64,000 nucleotides of DNA from Bog-473 sp036491435 (GCA_036491435.1 DASXBZ010000012.1:10949-74948); one strand, 5' to 3'. Positions 16,721 through 26,210 are shown, counted from the first letter of the stretch. A program made the numbers and translations. The notes: a model not told the origin generated them from the letters alone.

Positions 16721-18148
16721 CTACGTTTCGAGGCCGAGGTGGCCGGGCACGCTGCGTCGGATCAGTTTGCCGGTGGCGGTGTGCGGCAGTTCCGTCGTCG
16801 CGAAGTATGCCTTGGGTCGTTTATAGGGCGCGAGACGGGACGATGCGGCGGCTCGGAGCGCCTCTTCCGCGGACGTACTGCCGCGGCTTGAGTCGGGCAC
16901 ATAGGCCACGCAGACCCTTTGGCCCCATTGCTCGTCCTGCAGGGCGAAGACAGCGACCTCCCGGACGCCGGGCACGGCGGAGAGCGCGTTCTCCACCTCG
17001 GCGGGATACACGTTGACGCCACCGCTGATGATGAGGTCGTGGCGGCGCCCCGTCAGAAAGAGGAATCCGTCGAGATCGAGGCGGCCGAGGTCACCGACAG
17101 TGCACGCCGACCCGCGCCAGGCGTGGGCGGTCGCTTCGGGGTTGCGCCAGTAGGTGAATCGAGCGAAGGACGGCTGGTCGCACCAGATGGCGCCTTCGCC
17201 GTCGTCGACAAGTGCAAGTTCGGTGGGGGCCTCGTCTACAAGGTCGTCGCCGTCGATCGAGGCGATGGCGAGCCGCCGTCCGGGTCGGGCCTTTCCGACG
17301 CTGCCGGGGTGCTCGAGCCAGTCGTCGGGCGAACAGACCGTGTACTGCGCCTCGGTCGAACCGTAGAACTCCCAGACCACGCCGGGACGGGCGCGTGCCA
17401 TCGTCGCCCGCTTGACGGTCTCAGGGCACGGCGCGCCGGCGTGGGCGAGCAACCGCAACGAGTCGAACGTCTCGTCCACACTGAGACCCGGGTGTTGGAG
17501 GATGCGCTGCAGGTGGGTCGGGACCAGGAAGGCGGTCGTCGGTCGGAGGCGGCGCAACGTGTCCAACGCGGTGCCCGCGTCGAAACGGCTCAAGATGGCG
17601 AGCGAGCCCCCGGCCAGCAGCGTGTTGGTCGAGAAGCGGATCGACACCGTGTGGTACATCGGCGAGCAGACCATGTGCAGGTCGGCCGGGTCGAAGTGCC
17701 AGACGCCAGCCTCGTCCTCGTAGACGGCACGGGCGGTCGGTTCGTCCCACAGCCCCGTCGTGACGCCTTTTGGTCGCCCCGTCGTCCCCGACGTGTAGTG
17801 CATCGGACGGGTGAGCGGGTAAGGGGCGAGCTCGACGGAGGCGCCGTCGTCGGCCATCAACGCGGCCAGGGCACCGTCGTCAAAAACACGTACGACCGGT
17901 TCGGCATCGTCCGCCAGCGCGTCGCGCTCGACCGACGTCAACGTCGCGTTCAACAAGACCGGGATGAGGCCGACACGGGCGGCACCGAGGACCGCACAGA
18001 TCAGGTCGGCCGACGAGCCCAGGGCAAAGGCGACACGGTCACCCTCCGTGCAACCCCGGGCCAGCAGCGCCGCCGCCGCACGCCGTTGGCGCACCTCGGC
18101 GTCGGGCGCGTGTAGCACTTCGACCTTGACAGGCCCGGGACTGGGCAT
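16721..18148 (-). CDS. AMP-binding acyl-CoA synthetase/ligase
   Basis: ANL-superfamily enzyme, about 475 residues, activating a carboxylic acid as an adenylate and then a CoA thioester. The P-loop-like HYTSGTTGRPKGV, the A5 motif EFYGSTEA, the A7-type GDLGRLDLDGFLFLTGRRHDLIISGG and the C-terminal catalytic Lys in HTATGKLIRRS are all present. The N-terminal domain is shorter than in many FadD proteins. I start at ATG 18148 because an upstream in-frame extension would overlap the divergent sirtuin gene. Substrate unknown. Confidence 0.87.
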   Translation of the reverse strand: MPSPGPVKVEVLHAPDAEVRQRRAAAALLARGCTEGDRVAFALGSSADLICAVLGAARVGLIPVLLNATLTSVERDALADDAEPVVRVFDDGALAALMADDGASVELAPYPLTRPMHYTSGTTGRPKGVTTGLWDEPTARAVYEDEAGVWHFDPADLHMVCSPMYHTVSIRFSTNTLLAGGSLAILSRFDAGTALDTLRRLRPTTAFLVPTHLQRILQHPGLSVDETFDSLRLLAHAGAPCPETVKRATMARARPGVVWEFYGSTEAQYTVCSPDDWLEHPGSVGKARPGRRLAIASIDGDDLVDEAPTELALVDDGEGAIWCDQPSFARFTYWRNPEATAHAWRGSACTVGDLGRLDLDGFLFLTGRRHDLIISGGVNVYPAEVENALSAVPGVREVAVFALQDEQWGQRVCVAYVPDSSRGSTSAEEALRAAASSRLAPYKRPKAYFATTELPHTATGKLIRRSVPGHLGLET

Positions 18149-18188
18149 CGGGGCAGCGTACGCCGGTACCCCGTGCAACCATGGCCCC

Positions 18189-18995
18189 GTGGACGAGAGC
18201 GAACTGGAGACGTCCGAGCCCGAGCTCGCCCGTGGCCGTGCCCTCATTGAGAAGGCACGGCGCATCGTCGTCCTGACGGGCGCGGGGATCTCGACGGAGT
18301 CGGGCATCCAGGACTTCCGCGGGCCGAACGGGTTGTGGACCAAGAACCCCGAAGCCGAGAAGACGATGACGCTGCAGACTTACATGGCCGACCCCGAACA
18401 CCGCCAGCGCGCGTGGCAGAACCGCCTCACATCGACGTTGTGGGACGCCGAGCCCAACGCAGGTCACCGCGCGCTCGTCGAGCTCGAGCGCAGCGGTCGC
18501 CTCGACACGTTGGTGACGCAAAACATCGACGGTCTGCACCAAAAGGCTGGCACCGACCCGGCCCGCGTCGTCGAGATACACGGGACGACCCGCGACGTCA
18601 TGTGCCTCACTTGCGGCGACCGCCAGCCGAGCGAGCCCGTCCACGAGCGGGTGCGCGGTGGCGAGACCGACCCGACCTGCCTTGTCGAGGCCGCCGACGG
18701 CACCGTCTGCGGCGGCATCTTGAAGCCCGCGACCATCAGCTTCGGCCAGAGCCTGGTGCCCGAGGACCTGTTGCGAGCCGAATCGGCCGCCAGCGCCTGC
18801 GACCTCCTCCTCGCCGTGGGCTCCACGCTCGGGGTGTTCCCCGCCGCCGGCCTGGTCCCTGTCGCCGTCCAGCATGGCGCGGTGGTCGTGATCCTCAACG
18901 GCGGGCCGACCGAAATGGACTCCCTCGCCGACGTCGTCGTCTACGGGCGCATCGGGGAGTGTCTTCCGAAGATGGTCGAGGGGCTGCCGGCCTGA
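18189..18995 (+). CDS. cobB: Sir2-family NAD-dependent protein deacylase
   Basis: Removes acyl groups from lysines, using NAD. The 268-residue protein shows GAGISTESGIQDFRG for NAD binding, TQNIDGLHQKAG, the catalytic His in EIHGTTRDVMCLTC, and a zinc site made of CLTC plus two later cysteines (DPTC, TVCGG). I start at GTG 18189; longer upstream readings are low-complexity. Sirtuins often control acyl-CoA synthetases by deacylation, and one is encoded divergently 40 bases away, so the pair could be functionally linked (inference). Confidence 0.92.
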   Translation: MDESELETSEPELARGRALIEKARRIVVLTGAGISTESGIQDFRGPNGLWTKNPEAEKTMTLQTYMADPEHRQRAWQNRLTSTLWDAEPNAGHRALVELERSGRLDTLVTQNIDGLHQKAGTDPARVVEIHGTTRDVMCLTCGDRQPSEPVHERVRGGETDPTCLVEAADGTVCGGILKPATISFGQSLVPEDLLRAESAASACDLLLAVGSTLGVFPAAGLVPVAVQHGAVVVILNGGPTEMDSLADVVVYGRIGECLPKMVEGLPA

Positions 18996-19019
18996 CCCGG
19001 CCGACCGCCTGACGTCGTC

Positions 19020-19175
19020 CTACTGCTTGCCGTTGCCGTTGGCGCTGCCGCCACCGCCGCCCTTGGCCTGCCGTCGTGGCTTCAGGGCGAACCACCAGAT
19101 GCTGGCGATCGTCCCCAGCGTCACGGCGGCGGCCGCCACCGGCTTCACGACTTTGCGGGCACCGCTCTTCGGCAT
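19020..19175 (-). CDS. Small single-pass membrane protein, 51 aa
   Basis: A short gene from ATG 19175 to TAG 19020: MPKSGARKVVKPVAAAAVTL, then GTIASIWWFALKPRRQAKGG and an SANGNGKQ tail. The charged N-terminus, one hydrophobic span and basic flank fit a one-pass membrane protein. It is downstream of and co-directional with the SDR gene (11-base gap) and convergent with the sirtuin gene. Function unknown. Confidence 0.6.
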   Translation of the reverse strand: MPKSGARKVVKPVAAAAVTLGTIASIWWFALKPRRQAKGGGGGSANGNGKQ

Positions 19176-19186
19176 GGGGGCAGACA

Positions 19187-20008
19187 CTATCGGGCCGGCC
19201 CCGATCGGGAAGGTGCGGCGGTCGAGGACCCGGTCGGCTGGTCAGGGATGCGCAGCGTCACCGACTCGGGCCTTTCGGGCCCGAACGCCAACCCCAAGAT
19301 GTGGTCGCCCACCCATCCCGGCGAGTTGAACCGCTGCAGCTCGGCCACCCGCCGGAACCGTTCGCGCTCGGGGAACCAGGCCGGGTCGGCTGCCCGGATC
19401 GCCGTCTGCATGTCGGTGTCGACTAGCCCCGGCGAGACTGCGTACGCACTCAGATCGTGGCGCGCCTCTTCCAACGCGACCACCCGGGTCAGTTGGTCCA
19501 CCGCCGCCTTCGAGGCGCAGTAGGCCGCCCAACCCTCGTACGCCTTCGTCGCCGCCCCCGACGACATGTTGACCAAGACGCCGCGTCCGGGCCTCTCCCG
19601 TACGTGTGCCGCGAACACCGACGAGCCGTTCGCCACACCGACGACGTTGACCTCGATCGCCTGGGCCACCTCCGCCCCGTCCGCCAGCGCCAGCGGGGCG
19701 ATGGGCCCGAGCAGGCCGGCGTTGTTCACCCACAGGTCGATGCGACCGAATCGTTCGACGACGGCGTCCGCAAAATCGGCCAACGCCGCGCGGTCGGTGA
19801 CGTCGACCGCCGACAGCAGCGGCGCCTCGGACGAGACGATGTGGCCGCCTTGCGCCGTGGGTCTGGTCCTCGCCACGAGTCGCGGTCGGTGCCGTGCGCA
19901 CAAGCCGAGATGCATGCCCGACGCCGCAAAGTGCACCGCCAACCCCGCCCCCAATCCCCGGCTCGCCCCGGTCACGACGGCGACCCGCCCCGTGACGTTG
20001 GGGTTCAT
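19187..20008 (-). CDS. Short-chain dehydrogenase/reductase
   Basis: Classical SDR of 273 residues beginning MNPNVTGRVAVVTGASRGLG. It shows the Rossmann TGASRGLGAG motif, NNAG in WVNNAGLLGP, the catalytic Ser in VNMSSGAATKAYEG and the YCASK catalytic pair, then the SPGLVDTDM loop. Start ATG 20008 overlaps the stop of the amidotransferase gene as ATGA. The C-terminal extension (about 40 residues, ending in Ser/Pro/Arg) is not conserved in the fold. Substrate unknown. Confidence 0.92.
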   Translation of the reverse strand: MNPNVTGRVAVVTGASRGLGAGLAVHFAASGMHLGLCARHRPRLVARTRPTAQGGHIVSSEAPLLSAVDVTDRAALADFADAVVERFGRIDLWVNNAGLLGPIAPLALADGAEVAQAIEVNVVGVANGSSVFAAHVRERPGRGVLVNMSSGAATKAYEGWAAYCASKAAVDQLTRVVALEEARHDLSAYAVSPGLVDTDMQTAIRAADPAWFPERERFRRVAELQRFNSPGWVGDHILGLAFGPERPESVTLRIPDQPTGSSTAAPSRSGPAR

Positions 20009-20757
20009 GCGCTCCGACGCACCGAGCGCTCCTCGGCGTACCGTTGCGCAGCCCGTACGAGCGCGTCGAACGGTCGCCGGTCCCCCTGCTCTTCCGGGTG
20101 CCATTGCACGCCCAGAACGAAACGTGCACCTGGGAGCTCGACCGCCTCGGTGACGCCATCGTCGGTCGCAGCGGTCGGGACCAGTCCCCGCCCGATCTCG
20201 GCGATCGCCTGATGGTGCGAGCACTTGACCACGGGCTTCGGACCGAACACCGCGGCCGCCAGCGACCCGGGCACTGTCTTGACGTCGACGTCGCCGAACA
20301 CGAAGGGCGCACTGCGGTGCGCCGCGTGCCCGATCACGTCGGGCAGGTGCTGATGCAACGTGCCGCCCAGCTCCACGTTCAGGACCTGGCAGCCGCGGCA
20401 AATGGCGAGCACCGGCAGCTCCGCCGCCAACGCGGCTGCCAGGAGCGCGCGCTCGCTGGCGTCCCGGACGGGGTCGACGCCGCCGGTCTCGACGTCGGTC
20501 GGCGCGGCATAGGCCCCCGGGTCAACGTCACCACCCCCGGTAAGCACCAGGCCGTCGAGCACGGCGACCACCTCGGCAGCACCGGACGCCGGGCCATCCG
20601 GCGCGGTGCTCGGCGGCGGCACCAACAAGGGTCTGCCACCGGCGGCGGCGGTCAGCTCGAAATAGGACTGGGGCAGCACGCCCGAACGCCGTTCCCACGA
20701 TCCCCATCGAACGTCCGCCACGTAGGTCGTGAGGCCGATCAGCGGTAACGCCGGCAT
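20005..20757 (-). CDS. Class I glutamine amidotransferase-like gamma-glutamyl hydrolase (PuuD-like)
   Basis: Peptidase C26 family protein, 250 residues, of the type that hydrolyses gamma-glutamyl-GABA. Visible: N-terminal LPLIGLTTYV, LDGLVLTGGGDVDPGAY, nucleophile Cys in AICRGCQVLNVELGGTLHQHL, and His-Glu in GVQWHPEEQGD. Upstream and divergent is a glutamine synthetase-like ligase, the usual partner in gamma-glutamyl amine catabolism (PuuA/PuuD). It is translationally coupled to the downstream SDR. Confidence 0.88.
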   Translation of the reverse strand: MPALPLIGLTTYVADVRWGSWERRSGVLPQSYFELTAAAGGRPLLVPPPSTAPDGPASGAAEVVAVLDGLVLTGGGDVDPGAYAAPTDVETGGVDPVRDASERALLAAALAAELPVLAICRGCQVLNVELGGTLHQHLPDVIGHAAHRSAPFVFGDVDVKTVPGSLAAAVFGPKPVVKCSHHQAIAEIGRGLVPTAATDDGVTEAVELPGARFVLGVQWHPEEQGDRRPFDALVRAAQRYAEERSVRRSA

Positions 20758-20807
20758 CGGCCCAGAGTACCCATGGGCTGGACGACCGCCACCGGCGCAG
20801 CCAACAT

Positions 20808-22172
20808 GTGGAAATGCCTGGTCGCGAGCTGATCGATGCCGGGGTCGCCGACGGATCGATCGACACGGTCGTCATCGCGTTCCCTGACGTGCATGGGCGG
20901 CCGGTCGGCAAGCGTGTGACGGCCGACTACTTCGCCACGCACGTCGCCGAGCACGGGATCGAGTGCTGCGAGTACGTACTGGCGGTCGACGTCGACATGA
21001 CACCGCTGCCGGGCTACCGCTTCGCCAATTGGGACACCGGCTACGGCGACGTGGTCTGCCGCCCGGACTTCGCGACGGCCCGGCGCATCCCGTGGCTCGA
21101 GGGCACGGCGTGGGTGATCGCCGACCTCACCGACGGGTCCGGCGCGCCGGTCGAGGTGTCACCCCGGCAGATACTGCGGCGACAGCTTGAGCGGGCGGCC
21201 GAGCGGGGGCTTCGCGTGCTGGCGGCGACCGAGCTCGAGTTCTATCTGTTCCGTGACTCCTACGAGCAGGCGGCGGCGAAGGGGTGGCAGGGGCTCGTGC
21301 CGCATACCTCGACGATCGAGGACTACCAATTGCTGCAGACGTCGCGGGAGGAATACATCTTGCGGCGGATACGCAACGAGATGATCGGTGCCGGCATCCC
21401 GGTCGAGTTCTCCAAGGGCGAGGCGGGGCGGGGACAGCACGAAGTGAACGTCACGTATGACGAGGCGTTGACGGCGGCAGACCGGCACTTGGTGTTCAAG
21501 AACGGGATCAAGGAGATCGCCGCCCAGGAGGGGCGGGCCGCGACGTTCATGGCGAAGTGGACGATGGACGACACCGGATCGTCATGTCACGTCCACACGT
21601 CGCTGTGGGACGCGGAGAGCGGCGAGCCGTTGATGGCGGACGCGTCGCATCCGACGGGCTTGTCGGAGTTGGGGCGCCGTTGGTTGGCGGGGCAGCTCGC
21701 GGCGGCGCGGGAGCTGTCGTGGTGCGCCGCGCCGACGGTGAACTCCTACCGTCGCTACGTGCCGGGGAGTTGGGCGCCGACGGCGGTCGTGTGGGGCCAG
21801 GACAACCGGACGTGCGGGTTCCGTGTGGTGGGTACCGGGGCGGGCCGACGGGTCGAGTCACGGATACCGGGGGCCGACGTGAATCCGTACCTGGTGTTGG
21901 CGGCGGCGATAGCGGCGGGCCTGTACGGGATCGACCACGAGCTTGAGCTGGGTCCTCCCTACCCGCGCAACGCGTACGAGGCCGACGACGTCCCCCGGAT
22001 CCCGACCACCTTGGTGGAGGCGATCGACGAGCTGCGGGGGTCGAAGGTCGCCGTGGAGGCGTTCGGGCCGGACGTGCACCACCACTTGTTGAACACCGCC
22101 GTGCAGGAGTGGGAGGCGTCGAACCGCCATGTGTCGGACTGGGAGCTGGCCCGGTACTTCGAGCGGATGTAG
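20808..22172 (+). CDS. Glutamine synthetase-family ligase (PuuA/GlnA-like)
   Basis: ATP-dependent ligase of 454 residues joining glutamate to ammonia or an amine. Motifs: ATELEFYLF for metal binding, GEAGRGQHEVN, MAKWTMDDTGSSCHVHTSLW around the ammonia/ATP site, and NSYRRYVPGSWAPTAVVWG. It lacks the extended adenylylation loop of GlnA type I. Context with a gamma-glutamyl hydrolase favours gamma-glutamylation of a polyamine or monoamine over bulk nitrogen assimilation. GTG 20808 and ATG 20814 are both plausible starts. Confidence 0.88.
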   Translation: MEMPGRELIDAGVADGSIDTVVIAFPDVHGRPVGKRVTADYFATHVAEHGIECCEYVLAVDVDMTPLPGYRFANWDTGYGDVVCRPDFATARRIPWLEGTAWVIADLTDGSGAPVEVSPRQILRRQLERAAERGLRVLAATELEFYLFRDSYEQAAAKGWQGLVPHTSTIEDYQLLQTSREEYILRRIRNEMIGAGIPVEFSKGEAGRGQHEVNVTYDEALTAADRHLVFKNGIKEIAAQEGRAATFMAKWTMDDTGSSCHVHTSLWDAESGEPLMADASHPTGLSELGRRWLAGQLAAARELSWCAAPTVNSYRRYVPGSWAPTAVVWGQDNRTCGFRVVGTGAGRRVESRIPGADVNPYLVLAAAIAAGLYGIDHELELGPPYPRNAYEADDVPRIPTTLVEAIDELRGSKVAVEAFGPDVHHHLLNTAVQEWEASNRHVSDWELARYFERM

Positions 22173-22221
22173 TTCGTCGTCCCTGGCCAGCGCCTCTTCG
22201 CCGGGCGGGCGGCCCGTTACG

Positions 22222-23862
22222 ATGCGCGCCGTGTCGACGTCGCTCGCCGGGGCCGCCTCGGGCTCCGACTCAGACCTGCTCGACGAGGATTCGCCGTCTG
22301 CGTCATCGCCGGCTGCCGGCACCGTCCTCACTGGTCCGATGCGGATCGCCTGGTACGTGGGGCTGGCCGTGTTCGTCGTCCAGTTCATCCTGTTGGTCAT
22401 CCACAGCGCCTACCTGTGGGACCACTTCGACCTGACGGCCGACTTCGGCCAGTACAGCCAAGCCTGGCAACAGATCGCGACGGGGCACCTGAACCCGTAC
22501 GACACGACGTACGCCTGGAACTACCCGCACTACGGCTATCCGTTCTACCAAGCCGACCTCGAGCTGATCATGTGGCCGTTGTCGTTGCTGTACTGGATCT
22601 GGCACAGCGCGTTCGACCTGTTGCTCGTGCAGGACGCGGCACTGGCTGGCGCGGGCCTCGTCGCGTACCGCTGGGTGCTCGAGCATCTGGAGAACCACGC
22701 GCCTGACCGGCGCTTCGCCCTGATCGTCGGCGGGTCCGTCCTCGCCGTCCTGGTGCTGCAGCCATGGACGTACTGGGCCGGTTCGTACGACTATCACTCC
22801 GAGCCTTTGGCCACGTTCTTCTTGGTCTTGGCGGGGCGCGACCTGTGGTCGGGCCGACGACGAGGTTGGATCTGGATCGGCTGTGTGCTCCTGTGCGGGA
22901 ACGTCGCGACGTCGTACGTGGCCGCCTTGGGTGTCGCCGCTCTGATCAGCGGCCGGCACCGCTGGCGCATGGGCCTGTTGCTGATCGGCGTCGGCGTGGT
23001 CTGGCTCGCGTTCGTCGGGCTCGTGCACTCGGGGAAGGGGGCCGCCCTGGAGGCCTACGCATACCTCGACAACAAGACGACCGTGAACGACTCGGTCGGC
23101 GGGATCTTCACGATCGTGAAGGGGATGGTCGTCCATCCGAACATCACCGGACATGTGATCCGGAGTCGATTCGGTGACGTCTACAATTTCGTCGGCGGGG
23201 CGGGGACGGTCGGCATCTTCTCGGCCGTCGGCGGTGCGCTGTCCGTCGCCGTCCTATTGCCGAGCGTCCTCAACTCGTCGCCCTCGTTCATCTCGGACAT
23301 CGGCGGCTCCCAGAATTTCATGGCGGTGGTCGCGTGCGCGATCGGCATCGCCATGCTGGCGACCTGGCTGGCTCGCCAGGGTTCGGGCCGCGCGCCACGC
23401 TGGCGCACCGGCCTGGCTGTCTTCGCGATCGTCCTGGCCATCGGGTCCGTCGTGGAGACGGCCCTTTTCAGCGCGCACTTCACTCCCCTGTCGGGACAGA
23501 CCTTCGCCAAGGTCGACGACGCGACTGCCGCACAATTGTCGGCAGTCAGCGCCAAGATCCCCAACGGGGCCGAGACCATCGTCTCCCAGGGCGTGGTCGG
23601 CCGTTTCGCCGAACGGCACGTCTTCTATCCCTACTTCGACGTGTTCGCGGACGGCCAGACGGTGCCGGTCTACGGGCGGACGGTCTACGTGGTGCTGGTG
23701 CCGCGACAGGGGATCGAGCAGGCGTCGGTGGCGGGTACCGAGGCCGCCATCGCGATGATGCGACGCCTGCACGCTCACCCGCTGAGCGCCCGTGACGGCG
23801 TCTACGCGTTCGCCTGGGACGTGCCGAAGGGGCAGCACACCATCGTGTTCCCGCCGGGCTGA
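22222..23862 (+). CDS. DUF2079 family polytopic membrane protein
   Basis: Integral membrane protein of about 546 residues. After a hydrophilic, acidic N-terminus it has many hydrophobic helices, and the sequence DFGQYSQAWQQIATGHLNPYDTT followed by DYHSEP is characteristic of DUF2079, a family related in layout to GT-C glycosyltransferases. No function is established. The C-terminal ~130 residues form a soluble domain. Start ATG 22222 follows the glutamine synthetase-like gene by 49 bases; GTG 22231 is an alternative. Confidence 0.85.
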   Translation: MRAVSTSLAGAASGSDSDLLDEDSPSASSPAAGTVLTGPMRIAWYVGLAVFVVQFILLVIHSAYLWDHFDLTADFGQYSQAWQQIATGHLNPYDTTYAWNYPHYGYPFYQADLELIMWPLSLLYWIWHSAFDLLLVQDAALAGAGLVAYRWVLEHLENHAPDRRFALIVGGSVLAVLVLQPWTYWAGSYDYHSEPLATFFLVLAGRDLWSGRRRGWIWIGCVLLCGNVATSYVAALGVAALISGRHRWRMGLLLIGVGVVWLAFVGLVHSGKGAALEAYAYLDNKTTVNDSVGGIFTIVKGMVVHPNITGHVIRSRFGDVYNFVGGAGTVGIFSAVGGALSVAVLLPSVLNSSPSFISDIGGSQNFMAVVACAIGIAMLATWLARQGSGRAPRWRTGLAVFAIVLAIGSVVETALFSAHFTPLSGQTFAKVDDATAAQLSAVSAKIPNGAETIVSQGVVGRFAERHVFYPYFDVFADGQTVPVYGRTVYVVLVPRQGIEQASVAGTEAAIAMMRRLHAHPLSARDGVYAFAWDVPKGQHTIVFPPG

Positions 23863-23896
23863 CCACCCGGCGTCGCTCGGCGTGGGGCGTTCGGGC

Positions 23897-25534
23897 TCAG
23901 CCGGAGTGCAGCCTGCGGCCGTTCAGCCGTTTGTGGATGCCCTTCGTCTCCTTGTAGAGGTTGACGAACTCCTTGAGGAGTTCCGCGTAGACGGCCGCCG
24001 TCGTCGGATCAGGCTCGTACGTCGCCTTGATGCGCACGGTGCCCGGGATGTCACCGAGCGTGATGTGTCCCAAGGCAAGAAGTGTGAGCAAGCCGGCGCC
24101 CCGCACGTTTGCGAGGACGGGGTCCTCGGTCTGGCGGATCGTACGGCTAAGAGCGTCAGCGTGGATCTGGCACCACAGGTCGGAGTTCGCACCTCCCCCG
24201 ATGAAGGCGAGCGACTCGAACCGCTTCTTGCAGAACTTCTCGACCGGGTCGAGCAACCAGGCGGAGTTAAGAGCCACGCCTTCGAAGACGGCGCGGACCA
24301 TATCGGCCCGGGTGGAGGACAGCGAGAGATTGTGGAACCCGCCCCGGATGGTGTGGTCGTCGACGGGCGTCCGCTCGCCGTTGAGCCAGGGCGTGAAAAG
24401 AGCGCCGTGAGCGCCCGGCGGGACGCACGCTGCAACGTCGTTTAGGAGAGGGAAGAAGTTGTCGGGGGCCGCGACGTCACCCAGCGCGTCGTGGGGAAAC
24501 GCCATGGCGTCTCGGAACCACGTCAGGCACGCTCCGCCGGTCTCGTGCTCGTCCGCCACCACGTAGCGGCCCGGCAAGCCGGACGGAATGGAGGCGACGT
24601 TGGTGAGCGCGTCCGTCTTCTTGAACGGCACGTGGCAGCTGATCCAGCTCGACGTGCCGATGTAGAGGTGCGCGTCGAAGTCCCCGACCGCGCCGGATCC
24701 CACAGCCGCCGAGTGCAGGTCGCCCGTACCCGCGACAACCGGGGTGCCGGGCAGCAGGCCGAGCTCATCCGCCGCCGTAGCCGACAACCCCCCGAGGACG
24801 CTGCCGGTCGGCACGAGGTCGGGCAGTTTCGCCCGCTCGAGACCAGCGAGCTCGATCAAACCCTCGTCGTAGTGGATGTCGTTGATGTCGCGGTTGTCGG
24901 TGACCCAGTGCGCGGTGATGGAGTCGTGCGACGCTCGCGCCAACCCGGTGAGACGCAGATTCAGATAGTCGACGGGCTCGAGGAACACCGCCGTGGCCCG
25001 GTAGACGTCGGGTCGTTGGTCATGCAGGAAGTGGATGTGACCGACCGGGTCCTTGCCCGACAGGCTGGGGATGGCGCCGGTCTTTCGCACCCAGCGGGCC
25101 AACTTCGAGGCCGAGTACCCCTGGATGTTGAGCGCTCCCCGGACCTTCTCGCGGACCGCATGGGCCCCCCGCGAATCCATCCAGATGATCGCCGGCTCGA
25201 TTGCGGCACCGTCCTTGTCGACGGGAACCGTACCGAGCCATTGCGAGGTGCAACCGATCCCGACGATTCGCTCGGGCGCAACGTCGCTCTCCTGCAGTGC
25301 CGCCCGAGCCGACGCGACGACTGCGGCCCACCACTCCTGTGGGGATTGCTCGGCGCCGCCGTCCTCGGTGAGATGGATCCCTACCGCCTGAAAGGCGTGG
25401 GCGGCGACACGTCCGGTCGCCGAAAGGATTGCCGCCTTCGGGCCGCCCGTCCCCAGGTCGACGGCGAGGACGTACGTCGATTCCGCCGGCCCCGGTTCGA
25501 TAGGTCGGAGCTCGGTCGGACCCGTCGCGGACAT
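23897..25534 (-). CDS. FGGY-family carbohydrate kinase (xylulokinase-like)
   Basis: Phosphorylates a sugar or polyol with ATP. Two actin-like domains: the N-terminal phosphate loop AVDLGTGGPKAAIL, the substrate region WMDSRGAHAV, AGTGDLHSAAVGSG with the catalytic Asp, and the FGGY signature-like SLAFIGGGANSDLWCQIHAD near the C-terminus. About 545 residues, slightly longer than XylB (~485). Start ATG 25534; an in-frame TTG three codons upstream is less likely. No sugar transporter or isomerase is nearby, so the substrate is unclear. Confidence 0.88.
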   Translation of the reverse strand: MSATGPTELRPIEPGPAESTYVLAVDLGTGGPKAAILSATGRVAAHAFQAVGIHLTEDGGAEQSPQEWWAAVVASARAALQESDVAPERIVGIGCTSQWLGTVPVDKDGAAIEPAIIWMDSRGAHAVREKVRGALNIQGYSASKLARWVRKTGAIPSLSGKDPVGHIHFLHDQRPDVYRATAVFLEPVDYLNLRLTGLARASHDSITAHWVTDNRDINDIHYDEGLIELAGLERAKLPDLVPTGSVLGGLSATAADELGLLPGTPVVAGTGDLHSAAVGSGAVGDFDAHLYIGTSSWISCHVPFKKTDALTNVASIPSGLPGRYVVADEHETGGACLTWFRDAMAFPHDALGDVAAPDNFFPLLNDVAACVPPGAHGALFTPWLNGERTPVDDHTIRGGFHNLSLSSTRADMVRAVFEGVALNSAWLLDPVEKFCKKRFESLAFIGGGANSDLWCQIHADALSRTIRQTEDPVLANVRGAGLLTLLALGHITLGDIPGTVRIKATYEPDPTTAAVYAELLKEFVNLYKETKGIHKRLNGRRLHSG

Positions 25535-25646
25535 GGCGGGCAAGCGTACCCAGCGGTGCCCCGGACCTCCCGATTAAGGGAAGCCGTGGTACCGCCGGGT
25601 CGCTCCGCCCCACCGACCAGCGACCAGCGGACTGGTCGGCGATCGG

Positions 25647-26210
25647 TCAGTCAGCCAGCGAGGCCTCGACTTCGAGCTCGATGACGACCTTGTTCCCGAC
25701 CACGACGCTGCCGTCGAGCAGCGAGTGGTTGAAGCTGACGCCGAAGTCGCGCCGGTCGATCTCAGCGGTCGCCTCGAACGCCACGACGGTCTTGCCCTCC
25801 TGCATGGATGGGCCCTCGCCCAGGTACTCAATGTGGAAGTCCACCGGCTTGGTGACGCCACGGATGGTCAGTTCACCCGTCATCACCCAGTGGGCGTCGT
25901 CCTCCCGCCGCAGGCCCACGCTTGTCAGGCTCAGGGTCGGGTAGTTCGGGACGTCCAGGAAGTCGTTGGTGCGCAGGTGGTCGTCACGCATCGAGTTGCC
26001 CGTGTTGATGCTCGAGGCCTCTACCTCGGCCTTCAGCGTGGACTCTTCGGGGTTCTCGGCCACCGTGAAGGTGCCGGACACCTCGGTGAAGCGGCCACGT
26101 ACCTTGGTCCCGACCAGGTGCCGGGAGATGAAGCCGACCTCGGTGTGGGCCGGGTCGATCACGTAGGTCCCTGTCCGGGGAAGGGTGGAAATTGTGCTCT
26201 GGCTGGTCAT
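25647..26210 (-). CDS. YceI-family lipid-binding protein
   Basis: A 187-residue lipocalin-like beta-barrel that binds polyisoprenoid or other lipids. The family opening TGTYVIDPAHTEVGFISRHL, then VRGRFTEVSGTF, SINTGNSMRDDHLRTNDFLD and TIRGVTKPVDF are all clear. There is no signal peptide, so it is cytoplasmic here. I prefer ATG 26210 (MTSQSTIST). It diverges from a MarR regulator across an operator-containing promoter, so it is probably regulated by that protein. Confidence 0.93.
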   Translation of the reverse strand: MTSQSTISTLPRTGTYVIDPAHTEVGFISRHLVGTKVRGRFTEVSGTFTVAENPEESTLKAEVEASSINTGNSMRDDHLRTNDFLDVPNYPTLSLTSVGLRREDDAHWVMTGELTIRGVTKPVDFHIEYLGEGPSMQEGKTVVAFEATAEIDRRDFGVSFNHSLLDGSVVVGNKVVIELEVEASLAD

